Origin: Areca catechu
Taxonomy: Eukaryota; Streptophyta; Magnoliopsida; Arecales; Arecaceae
Assembly: GCA_021397845.1 (NCBI GenBank)
Contig: CM038039.1
Location: forward strand, 177,170,526-177,234,525
DNA: 64,000 nt
Direction of reading: 5' to 3'
The position numbers and the translations under genes were made by a program. Of the stretch, positions 55,450-64,000 are shown piece by piece. Position 1 is the first letter of the stretch; the number at the start of each line of letters is the position of its first letter. The notes under the pieces were generated by a model. The model was given only the letters and a program-made list of their open reading frames with translations. It did no database searches and was not told where the DNA came from.

Positions 55450-55459
55450 AAGTGGGAGT
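55450..55459 (+). other. Polypurine tract of the Angela-like element
   Basis: AAGTGGGAGT immediately before the 3' LTR start TGTTGGG. Confidence 0.8.
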
Positions 55460-57743
55460 TGTTGGGAATTATGTCCCAAAGTCAATTGCCTAGGCTATAG
55501 GCGGTTGAGCTGAGTATTGTACTTTTTGTATGAATTAATAAATATTATTTTAGCAACTCATCACAATCTTACTTTTCCCTGTAATGAACTCTTTTTCATG
55601 TGATGAAGTCCTTTGGACTATATTGACTTCGATATAGAGAGGATATATTGAGTGGTCCTTAAACCAGGTTCACGACCAAAGGATACATTATACTGGACAG
55701 CAATGTATCAAGTATAGGTTGTTGTGGTTTACATCGTTTGGTTGTCATCTTGACCAAAGGAGTGTGCTGACATTGATGTGATCTGCAAGTGGGATACATG
55801 ATATCTCATTGAACGTGACTCCGTGTAGCCCCTTTTTGCCAAAGGGATACTCATGATTGGATATGGGTATATGTGTCCCTCCGACCTAAGGTAATCAATG
55901 TAGTTTGCAAGCAACTCCCTATGCTTTGGTGCTGACTACCCGGATTTCTAATCTGATGTTGGAAGGTTTTTGGATACAAGAAAGTACTTGTAGAATAGTG
56001 GTGGACCAAGATAGAATTGACCTGTCCAAATAGTTTGGATTGAATGTCTCGCAGTATCTCAATTTAGCAAATCCTTGACCGGGGTAGTCCTTGTGAGGAG
56101 TCACTGGACTTGTGAGGTTGAGACATGTTGTGGATTGACTCAACTAGGGTTGGCAGTCTAACCCTAGGTCATCATGAGCATTGGAGGTCAAAGGGATGAA
56201 TTATACGGTAATCGTATGCCAGAGGTTTGATTGATTGCTCTCGCATCTTCGACCTATCCGGATGCTGGGACCCATTGCTAGATGGTATCTTGTGCTGGTA
56301 TTGGAATTATTCCAGTGCTACCACCTAGGATCAAACCTATGAGGTCACATGCTATAGAGGATTTTTCCCTGATCCAGGTATGGATTTATGATTAGAAATC
56401 ATTTCGGTAACGGTTTGATTGAGCACACTTTGTACTGACTCAATTTTTGGTCGATCAAAATTTGTTCGGGTCCACCGAGAATTGTTTCTGGGTGATCTGG
56501 ACTTGACCAAGCCTTTTATTAATTAGATTTTGATCTAATTATTTTGTGAACCGGTTTAGAACCAGTTTAGGATTTTTTGAACCTATTGTGAACCGGTTTT
56601 GACCCATCAACATGATGTTTAACCAATTCACATGGTAATTAAAGGCTTGGGCAAACAGGGAATATAAGAAGCCTTTTTATCTCCCATCTCATTGGTTTTG
56701 GCAGGATTTAAACCACCGTTTATAGCTCTTCACTACTGTGTTGAAGATGAATTTGATTCATCCTGAAACCTGCTACCCTCTCATTTTCCCAGCAGGTCCC
56801 CTCGGCTCCCAAATCACCGATTTTCTTTGTTTCACGCTCAAGATAAATTCTGGGATGTGAAAATGCTGAGAGTCAGCTTGTCTTTGAGAGCATTCAACCG
56901 GTGATTTTAAGCCTGGGTTCTTGTGAGAGATTGGGAGAGAAAGTCTTACTTAATTCCCTATATTTCTTGGTGTTCATTCCATCGAAGAAGCTCTGGTTTG
57001 GAAAAAACAGCAACAGAACAAAGCACTATGTTCTTCTTCTTCCCTCTCACCCTTTCAAGGTTTTGCAGTGACTAGCATTGCCCGAGAAGTCAGATCAGAG
57101 GAAGCCCAGGCATGAACCCCCTCTAGAGGGTGTTCTCTTGAGCACCTGTGAGCTGCGTCAACCTCCCTTGTTGCTGGTTTTGGTTTCCTCTATTTTTGGT
57201 TGCAGGACTTGCTGTTCTGAATTTCTGCATCAAAGGAATTTCAATGTCGTTGGATGAACGATCCTTTAGCTCTTCATTGAAGCAAGATCTATCAAGAAGT
57301 TACCTTGCTGTTGTTGCCCAAAGAGAGACCAAGTGTTGGCATCTTTGGTTTGAGTTTGCTGCACTTGGAAAAGAGAAAGAAAACCATTCCAAAACCATTC
57401 CAAATGGTTGCTGGAAGAAGAAGACTGGAATAAGATTATTCCAGACAATTCTAGCTATTCCAGTAGTTATCAATGCTTTATTCTAATCAGGAATAAGGTA
57501 AAATTTCTATTTTTAATTTTTCATGCATGACTAGATCTAAGTTTATTAAGTTTTTTATAAATATTACAAGACCATTTCATGTCTTCTTTTGCCTGTACAT
57601 GCATCTTGAAATTGTTAGATCCCGTTCGAAGTAGGTTTATTCCACTACTATTTTAAAATTGTTTTAAAATATATACCTGCTCCTTGTGCTATTGCATGCT
57701 TAGTGTAGGAACTCGCAACCCATGCAACCCGTTTTTACTTACA
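55460..57743 (+). repeat. 3' LTR of the Angela-like element
   Basis: 2284 bases from TGTTGGGAATTA to TTACA, aligned over its full length with 20969-23251. Confidence 0.9.
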
Positions 57744-58494
57744 GGCGCCACTTCAGCTCATGAGGAGTGCCACATCATCAGTGCCACATGGCATTAGGAG
57801 GCGCCACTTCACTAAGCTCCTTTGGGTGGCCAAGTCAAGATGAAAAATTTAAATTCAAATTCATGTTTGACTCCCATTAATCTCCCCTTGATCCAAGTAG
57901 ATAATATCCACACGACACTCCCCATATCAAGCCTCCCCTTGATACAAGCCAACAACATCCTCACTCCACTCCACAAATCGAGCTACCAAGATCAAGCTTC
58001 ATGAAAAGATTCAAAATTCAAAAGTTGGATGCCAAGTTTCATGAAGGTGGAATTCAAAATTCAAATGGGCGCCCCTTGATTCATGAAGACAACATCCTCT
58101 CTTCACTCCCCAAAATAAAGATTTGTAACTTCCTTTTTCAAATTTTGAATGTAAACTTGGGTGTTTATAAAAGGACCCTAACCCTCTTGTAAGAATTTGA
58201 ATGTTGATGAAAAGAAATTTTGTAGTCCTTTTTCTAGCCCTTGTTTTCTAGACTTGGAAATCTAAGAGGGAGTGCCTTTGTCCTTCGGGGCATCGAGGGG
58301 TGAGAAGCCCTGAGTTACTATCCTCCTGCACAAGCCACCTTCCCACCTTCAAGTTTGTATGCCATCTGGATGATCCACCTAGAAGCCTAGCAAGAAGAAC
58401 CTCCTCCACCACCAATCTCAACCTTTGTTCCCTCATTTCTTACTTGCTTTTCGATGATTCCTAACCCTTCTCTTGGTTGCTTGTAGGTCCTCCA
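57744..58494 (+). repeat. Ty3-type LTR, right part
   Basis: Starts within the GTGCCACATCATCAGTGCC repeat shared with 20812-20966. A TTATAAAAGGACCC box is near 58164-58177 and a CT-rich leader with a likely intron acceptor (TTGCTTGTAGGTCC, about 58477-58490) follows. It is cut at 58494 by the SIRE-type LTR. ORFs of 60-63 codons have no domain. Confidence 0.65.
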
Positions 58495-59954
58495 TGTTGC
58501 CCAGATATGGTGCCCAAGAGGGGGGGTGAATTGGGTATTTAAAAAATTAAAGCAATATATGTGCTATCAAGTTTTAAGGTGAAGAGTGATAGTGCTCAAA
58601 TAATTGTGCAACGGAAGCAATGATAATCAACAATTAAAGAGCAAAAGAAGAGCAATGCAAACACACAAGAAGTATAGTGGTTCGGTGCACCTAGCACCTA
58701 CATCCACTCCCCAAGCTCCACTTGGGAATTTCACTATAATCTTTAGATTACAGCCGACTTGTTTTACCAGGCTCACAAGTCAAAACCTTACACACTTGTT
58801 TTGGCTTCGGGCTAACAAGCAACCCTAGTTGGTTTTATCAATTGGCTCACCAACAAACCTCACTCACTTGTTTTGGCTTCGGGCTTACAAGTAACCCTAG
58901 TTGGTTTTATCAATTGGCTCACCAACAAACCTCACTCTAGTTTCAAATTCCCTTGAAACTAGCTAAAGACAAAAGAGTATGAATACAAGTTATGAAAACT
59001 AAACAAACTCCTTTTGAGCAATAATAAATTCGTTGAAGCTCTTGATGGAGACTCTTCAAGCCTTTTCCCTTGGAATCTTTGGACCTCACTAAATGCCAAA
59101 CACTTGAATGTTGGATTCCTCAAAGATGGAAGACTTTTTGGCTAGGGAATCTCTTGGTTTTCTCACTCTTTTTGCTTGGAAGTGATTGAAGGCTTTGTAC
59201 TTTGAATCAACACTTTTTCACTTTGTCTCCTTGTCTTTTTTGAAGTTTGGTGGAGGTTAAATACCTCATTCATGCTGAAACAACTCCACAAGACCGTTAG
59301 ATTCAAAAATATGGCCGTTTATGGCCGTTAGAAATCAAATCAGAAGTTCAGAAAAACTAGCCGTTATGCCATGAGTCGACCTCATGAGTCGACCTCTGGA
59401 TCAAGTGTCGACCTCATGAGTCGACCTCCAGTAAAGTTTAGGCAAAAGTTCAGAATACCATAGTTCTGCCTATTTGAATTCTCAGGCTATGAGTCGACCT
59501 CTGGTGTCGACCTCTGGACAGGTGTTGACCTCTGGTGGTCGACCTCTGAAGCGTGCCACTGAGACTTTGCCGTGCCGGCCATGCTGAACTTTCCTTTTCT
59601 TCATGAGTCGACCTCTGGTGGTCGACCTTTGACAAGGTGTCGACCTCTGGTGGTCGACCTCTGATCTGAATTTTTCTGAAACTCTTTGAGATGTGCGTGC
59701 CATGCTTGAGTTTCTTTAAGCCTTTGTTTCTTTTGTCAAATATTTCTTAACAAGAAGGTCCATTATGAGAATTTTGATCTTGTTCAAGGTAGAAGAGCTC
59801 ATTTCCAAATCAGGTAAACTTAGTTTCATCATTGTCCTTATGATACTCTTTTTGAATAACCTAAGTCCTGAAACTTTATCTTGAGATTAAACATTAGTCC
59901 AAACATATACTCAACCTTTTGTTAATCATCAAAACTAAGGAGTCAAAGCCAACA
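58495..59954 (-). repeat. 3' LTR of the SIRE-type element
   Basis: 1460 bases, minus strand from TGTTGGCTTTGACTCC to ATCTGGGCAACA. It shares the GGTTCGGTGCACC...CACCTACATCC block (58679-58705) and the lead TGTTGRC with the solo LTRs at 6183 and 17371. A TATTTAACC box lies near 59250 on the minus strand. Confidence 0.9.
59370..59680 (-). repeat. U3 repeat array with GTCGACC core
   Basis: About twelve copies of RAGGTCGACTCAT, CCAGAGGTCGAC or AGGTCGACCACCAG (minus strand) placed upstream of the LTR TATA-like box. Confidence 0.8.
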
Positions 59955-59968
59955 ATCTCCCCCTTTTT
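59955..59968 (-). other. Polypurine tract of the SIRE-type element
   Basis: The minus strand reads CAAAAAGGGGGAGAT against the LTR start. Two further purine runs (minus AAAAAGGGGGAGT at 60236-60248 and GAGGGGGAGC at 60331-60340) lie upstream. Confidence 0.85.
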
Positions 59969-60518
59969 GATGATGACAAAACCTTGAGTATATATGCAAT
60001 TAAGTCCAAGAGCAAAATATAGCAATAATAAAAATTTTCAAAGTATCCTTTCATGCAAGAGTGTATCATAAAAATTTTGTGAAAATATTCTCAAGAGTCA
60101 AAAAGATTTTACTTTTCATTTATTTCTTTCTTTTTGTGAAAACATTCTCATAAGTCAAGAAAGATAAGAATCATATAAACTTTATTACTCATAAGATGGA
60201 GTCTCATAAATACATATATACTACTCTACTTTTCTACTCCCCCTTTTTGTCAAGAATCAAAAAGTTTATTGTTATAGAGAAGGATATGGTAATGAGACTT
60301 ATGTTCAATTATAATGAAGTATAGAATATATGCTCCCCCTCAATTTGTGCATACAACAAAATATTCTAACTTGAGGGTTTAAGAAGTTAAATGTTAAGAG
60401 CTGGTATCAGATAAAATGGCACAATATAGATAAAAGCAAATGTATTCAGTTACAGAATTGCTTACAAAATAGGCACAAAACACTGATACATCAGATCATA
60501 CAAAAGCAAACTATGAGG
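59969..60518 (-). other. 3' untranslated segment of the SIRE-type element
   Basis: 550 AT-rich bases between the extra ORF and the PPT, no ORF, two extra PPT-like runs. TGACAAAA/TCAAGAA phrases recur after each run. Confidence 0.7.
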
Positions 60519-62294
60519 CTACTCCTCATCAGAAGGTATGTCAAAAGATACAGGAGCCATGATCCTAGATGAGGATTTTGGAGTCCTATGAGAGGAACTC
60601 CGAGTCCTCAGAGAGGGACCAGACCTAGGGGTAGTCCTACGAGATCTATAAGTCCTAGGTAAGGGCTCCACAGAAGTCGAGACAGAGGCAGTAGCTGAAG
60701 GAGTGGACGGATCTGCATGCTGAGTAGACTGAGCTGGAGTCTGCCTGCTGACTAGCTCATAAGCTGTGGGATCATCGATGTCTGTCTCTGTATGCTCATC
60801 TATGTCATCCGGAATCCCAGTGATAGTCTCAAATAGTGACTCTGTAGGCTCAACATCAACTGGCACAGCTGTGGCTGGAGGATCTGAACTCTGAAAATCA
60901 GTGGAAGGAAGATCAGCTGAAGGGGGAATCTCTGGAATCGGCTCTGCAGGTGGAACATCAGATCTACCTGCTCCAGGCTGATCTCCATCACTGTCACTGT
61001 ATCCACTAGAGTCATCAGCATCATCATCACCATCATCATCATCATCATCATCATGTGGAGGAGATACTGTCGGATCTGCAGTCCCTGATGGCAGTGCTAA
61101 TCTCAATAAGCTGAGGATCTGTCTGAATCCTGTATCCATACTAGCTGAGAGAGCACTAATGCGTGTGTCTGTGTGTATCCGCAGATCATGAATCTCCTGC
61201 CGTACACCAGTGATCTCTGTCCGGACCTCTGAAATCTGATCAGTCACTCGCTGCTCGAAGTCCGATATCCTCACTGAAGTCCTCCGTGGTGTAGCAGTAG
61301 GTACCGGAGCTGATGAAGGTGGTGGCGTGAATGGCTCAGGCTCCGTAGTCTCTGTCTCCGGTGCTGGGCGAGGAGGTGTACCATGATCAGTAGGCCCTGA
61401 AGGCCCTGCCTCAGCAGCTCGGATCTCATCCTCCTCATCTGGCTCCTGGCCAGACTCTCGTCGTACCCAACGATCACTGATCAGTCGAAATCCCATCCGA
61501 TGTAGGGATTTCTCTCCATAAGTATCTGTGTGCTGTAGCTGACTGAAGGGTATGCCGTCGAATGAGACACCATGCTCTCTGAATATCTGAGTCAGTCCCA
61601 TACCGTACGGCTGAACGAGTCTCCTGTGAGAAGCTGCCTCACCCATCTGCTGAAGCATGATCCTGGGGAGGTTGATGGGAGTCCGCTGGCTCAGGGACAC
61701 CATCAACACCAGCTCACGCTCAGTGATAAAATCAAATCTCCCGCTCTTCGGAATCAAGATACGGGCGATGATGTGATGCAGCACTCTCATCTCCAGTGAA
61801 AGCTGGTTAGCGGACACTGTGGAAATGCCGCTAACATCCTCACGCTCTAGGATACACCTGAAGGCGTGCTCTCTGTCGCTGATCGTAGTGGCAGCAGTGC
61901 CATGAAGTGGAATCCTCCAGATGCGACTGATGACCTCAGGTGTCACTGGAATCTCGATCCCTCGAACTGTGGCAGACCATCTAATGCCATCAGTGGCCAT
62001 GGATCCATAGAACTCTCTGATGAGGTCTGGGTAGTATCTCTCGGACATGGTACAAAAATGAACCAGACCTGCATCTCTCAGTACATCTCCAATGAAGAAG
62101 TGATGCTGATCCCAGAATGGAATATCTACGCGCCTCCCATAAGCAATGTTCTTCCGGACTAGGCTGGCTGGCACTGGTGCAGGAGCCTCTGGGGTCTGCT
62201 CACGCTCATGTCTGACTTTCCTTCGACGCTCAGTACTACCCTGCCCCTGTTCCAATCTCCTTTTCCTTACTGCCAGGTGTTTTCTCGGACCCAT
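60519..62294 (-). CDS. Extra ORF downstream of pol ('env-like', putative plant transposon protein)
   Basis: 591 codons, intact. Residues 1-30 are strongly basic (RKRR at 10-13, RRRK at 23-26). Residues 50-275 match the layout of the 'putative plant transposon protein' domain: YYPDLIREFYGSM, VRGIEIPVTPEVISRIWRIP, RELVLMVSLSQRTPINLP. Residues 341-400 predict a coiled-coil (FEQRVTDQISEVRTEITGV). An aspartate run at 415-427 comes from an ATC repeat. The tail is Ser/Thr/Pro-rich. No signal peptide or membrane segment is evident, so an envelope role is doubtful despite the name used for this position in SIRE elements. The ATG at 62294 follows a long CT-rich leader. Function unknown. Confidence 0.85.
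   Translation of the reverse strand: MGPRKHLAVRKRRLEQGQGSTERRRKVRHEREQTPEAPAPVPASLVRKNIAYGRRVDIPFWDQHHFFIGDVLRDAGLVHFCTMSERYYPDLIREFYGSMATDGIRWSATVRGIEIPVTPEVISRIWRIPLHGTAATTISDREHAFRCILEREDVSGISTVSANQLSLEMRVLHHIIARILIPKSGRFDFITERELVLMVSLSQRTPINLPRIMLQQMGEAASHRRLVQPYGMGLTQIFREHGVSFDGIPFSQLQHTDTYGEKSLHRMGFRLISDRWVRRESGQEPDEEDEIRAAEAGPSGPTDHGTPPRPAPETETTEPEPFTPPPSSAPVPTATPRRTSVRISDFEQRVTDQISEVRTEITGVRQEIHDLRIHTDTRISALSASMDTGFRQILSLLRLALPSGTADPTVSPPHDDDDDDDGDDDADDSSGYSDSDGDQPGAGRSDVPPAEPIPEIPPSADLPSTDFQSSDPPATAVPVDVEPTESLFETITGIPDDIDEHTETDIDDPTAYELVSRQTPAQSTQHADPSTPSATASVSTSVEPLPRTYRSRRTTPRSGPSLRTRSSSHRTPKSSSRIMAPVSFDIPSDEE
61020..61056 (+). repeat. ATC microsatellite inside the extra ORF
   Basis: Run of about twelve CAT/ATC triplets encoding the aspartate stretch on the minus strand. 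Length variation here would change protein charge without a frameshift. Confidence 0.85.
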
Positions 62295-62969
62295 GTGTAG
62301 GGATGAGGGGTAACTTAGGGAGAAATGTAAAGAGGTAAGGCAGAGAGATATTCACTAATTGGAAAAAGAAGGAGAATGTGAAATAGTGAGATAGGGTTTG
62401 AGAGATTGGTGAAAATCGAGAGTAAATGAGGAAAAGGTAAGAAACGGACGAAAGAAATATGTGTTTTCAATTGAAAAACAACCGAGATTTGAGGGTTGAA
62501 GGATTCGAGGGCTTTCGGTTGTCCAAAATCAAGAAAACGGTCAAAAAGAGAGTTGATTCCAAGAAAAGTAAGAGAGGAGGTGAGGATTTCCCAAAAAGAT
62601 CGAGGAGAGGGGTGGAAATCCACTATTTGGAGGTTTAGGGAAGTTGTAGGGGGACCACACGAAGGAGAGGAGGAAAAAAAATGGGAGAAAAGGGCTTGCG
62701 GACGGGTTTTAAAAACGCAGATTTTCGTTCAAGTGTCGACCTCTGAGAATTTTCAGGGGTCGACCTCAAGTGTCGACCTCCAATACTTAAGTGTCGACCT
62801 CAAGTGTCGACCTCCGAAAATCTCAAGTGTCGACCTCCAACAATAAATCTTCCAAAATAAAATTCTGTAAAATTTAAAAAAAATTGACAAAATTTAGAAA
62901 AATGACCTTTAAACATATTTGAGAATTTATAAATCATTTTTGAGGAATTTTGATGAAAAATGAAGAGAT
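62295..62969 (-). promoter_or_regulatory. Pol to extra-ORF spacer with GTCGACCTC array and TATA-like box
   Basis: 675 bases. In transcription order: pol stop, AT-rich 120 bases, about seven copies of GTGTCGACCTC (62838-62730), a TTTTTAAAAC box (62715-62706), then a CT-rich 400-base stretch leading to the extra-ORF ATG. The ORF of 102 codons at 62623-62315 lies in this leader and shows no domain. The arrangement imitates the U3 of the element LTR and suggests an internal promoter; inference. Confidence 0.5.
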
Positions 62970-64000
62970 TCAAGCAAGAGGATCAATGACTCCCAGTTCT
63001 CTTCTAATCATACAAAATCTATCTTCATTCAATGGTTTTGTGAATATATCAGCCAATTGATAATCAGTACATATAAATTCTAATAACACATTAGAGTTTT
63101 GAACGTGATCTCTTATGAAGTGATGTCTTATTTCAATATGCTTGCTTCTTGAATGTTGTACAGGATTTTTCGTTAAATTGATTGCACTAGTATTATCACA
63201 TCTTATGGGTGTCTTAGTTAGTTTGATGCCAAAGTCCTCGAGTTGTTGTTTGATCCATAAAATCTGAGCACAGCAGCTTCCAGCTGCTATATATTCGGCT
63301 TCTGCCGTAGATAGAGCAACCGAATTCTGTTTCTTACTGCTCCATGAAATCAAATTAACTCCTAGGAATTGACAAGTTCCACTAGTACTTTTTCGATCAA
63401 GTTTACACCCAGCAAAATCAGCATCAGAATATGCAATTAATTCATATGATGACTCCCTAGAGTACCAAAGACCAATTTCGATAGACCCAGATAAGTATCT
63501 AAGTATACGTTTTACAGCTAAGAGATGTGATTCTTTAGGAGCAGACTGAAAACGTGCACACATACAAACACTAAACATTATATCTGGTCTACTGGCAGTT
63601 AAATATAGCAATGAACCAATCATGCCTCTATATAATTTTTGGTCTACTGATTTACCACATTCATCTTTGTCTAATTTACATGAAGAGCTCATAGGGGTAC
63701 CTATTGGTTTTGTGGTCTCCATCCCAAACTTTTTCAAGATTTCCCTTGTGTACTTGGCTTGATTGATGGAGATCCCCTCTTTGGTTTGCTTAATTTGGAG
63801 TCCGAGGAAGAAGTTGAGTTCTCCCATCATGCTCATCTCGAACTCACTCTGCATTAACTTCGCAAATTCTTGACAAAGACATTCGTTAGTAGCACCAAAA
63901 ATAATATCATCTACATATATTTGTACTACTAAGAGATCATCATTTTTCTTTTTCAAAAACAATGTATTATCTACATTACCTCTAGAAAAATCATTTTTCA
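62970..64000 (-). CDS. pol: SIRE-type pol, reverse transcriptase end and RNase H (partial)
   Basis: Open from the window edge to the stop at 62970; the start lies beyond 64000. It contains the RT active site VQIYVDDIIFG (YVDD intact), FEMSMMGELNFFLGLQIKQ, KYTREILKKFGME, then YRGMIGSLLYLTASRPDIMF. RNase H of Copia type follows: YSDADFAGCKLDRKSTSGT, LSTAEAEYIAAGSCCAQILW, IRCDNTSAINLTKNP and HIEIRHHFIRDHV, ending ELGVIDPLA. No lesion in 343 codons. It would copy element RNA within the particle. Confidence 0.95.
   Translation of the reverse strand, partial: KNDFSRGNVDNTLFLKKKNDDLLVVQIYVDDIIFGATNECLCQEFAKLMQSEFEMSMMGELNFFLGLQIKQTKEGISINQAKYTREILKKFGMETTKPIGTPMSSSCKLDKDECGKSVDQKLYRGMIGSLLYLTASRPDIMFSVCMCARFQSAPKESHLLAVKRILRYLSGSIEIGLWYSRESSYELIAYSDADFAGCKLDRKSTSGTCQFLGVNLISWSSKKQNSVALSTAEAEYIAAGSCCAQILWIKQQLEDFGIKLTKTPIRCDNTSAINLTKNPVQHSRSKHIEIRHHFIRDHVQNSNVLLEFICTDYQLADIFTKPLNEDRFCMIRRELGVIDPLA

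Larger units (their letters stand above)
20969..57743 (+). mobile_element. Angela-like Copia retrotransposon hosting a 26.7-kb nest
   Basis: LTRs of 2283 (20969-23251) and 2284 bases (55460-57743), PBS, gag, protease, integrase, RT-RNase H and PPT in Copia order. Without its insert (26129-52783 plus one TSD copy) it is about 10.1 kb. Integrase TPPGTP-x-NGVSERR and the long LTR starting TGTTGGGAATT support an Angela-like lineage. Flanks read AGGCT on the left and GGCGC on the right; comparison with an uninterrupted repeat copy at about 57796 suggests a target AGGCG with one base lost or changed. Stops and a YVDN active site show it is dead. Confidence 0.9.
58495..64000 (-). mobile_element. SIRE/Maximus-type Copia retrotransposon, 3' half
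   Basis: Minus strand, from pol (off the window) through an extra ORF to PPT and 3' LTR. Pol wording (IYVDDIIFGAT, LTASRPDIMFSVCMCARFQ) and a large ORF between pol and LTR are Sirevirus features. All visible coding parts are uninterrupted, so this copy may be young. CTCCA (58490-58494) would be one target copy; the other lies outside. Confidence 0.92.

Noticed and set aside
61572..62162. Plus-strand ORFs of 75-98 codons over the extra ORF of the SIRE-type element
   Set aside because: They are complements of an intact 591-codon minus-strand frame and are expected from its codon use.

Overview
The window is angiosperm nuclear heterochromatin: 64 kb made almost entirely of LTR retrotransposons nested inside one another. 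I found no host gene, rRNA, tRNA gene or CRISPR array. The mix of lineages is Tork-, Angela- and SIRE/Maximus-like Copia, Tat-like Ty3 with a second RNase H, and chromoviruses. This points to a large-genome flowering plant, probably a monocot and possibly a palm; the taxon is inference only.

Left part (1-20.2 kb). A Ty3-type LTR remnant (1-1008) abuts a 5'-truncated Tork-like Copia element (1009-5075). Next is an old minus-strand Ty3-type LTR (about 5087-8232), split by a SIRE-type solo LTR (6183-7726, TSD AGAGT). A decayed minus-strand Tat-type element (Tat-1, about 8980-20235) follows. It is split by a 3.3-kb non-autonomous LTR element with no gag or pol (9791-13089) and by a second SIRE-type solo LTR (17371-18866, TSD ATGAG).

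Central nest (20.57-58.49 kb). One Ty3-type LTR (20569-20968, resuming at 57744-58494) was opened by an Angela-like Copia element with 2.28-kb LTRs (20969-57743). A plus-strand Tat element (Tat-2, 26129-52783, TSD GTTAG) sits in the Angela protease region. Tat-2 contains two chromovirus insertions. One is a minus-strand internally deleted non-autonomous copy (30836-37774, TSD GAATT) in the second RNase H. The other is an apparently complete element (39687-48230, TSD AGCCA) in the 3' tandem-repeat region. Differences between paired LTRs, counted by eye, fall from roughly 10% or more (Angela, Tat-2) to about 3% (non-autonomous chromovirus) to about 1% (intact chromovirus), as the nesting order predicts.

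Right edge (58.5-64 kb). This is the 3' half of a minus-strand SIRE/Maximus-type element: LTR, polypurine tracts, an intact 591-codon ORF downstream of pol, a spacer, and an open pol reading frame that runs off the window.

The only clearly open element reading frames are the chromovirus gag-pol (1596 codons), the SIRE-type pol end, the 591-codon ORF, and the gag-like ORF of the non-autonomous chromovirus. The most interesting signals are: GTCGAC-type repeat arrays in four Copia LTRs of two lineages and again between pol and the extra ORF of the SIRE-type element; a spliced antisense gene with its own TATA box inside Tat-2; a duplicated primer-binding site in the non-autonomous chromovirus; and two tandem arrays in the Tat-2 3' region.
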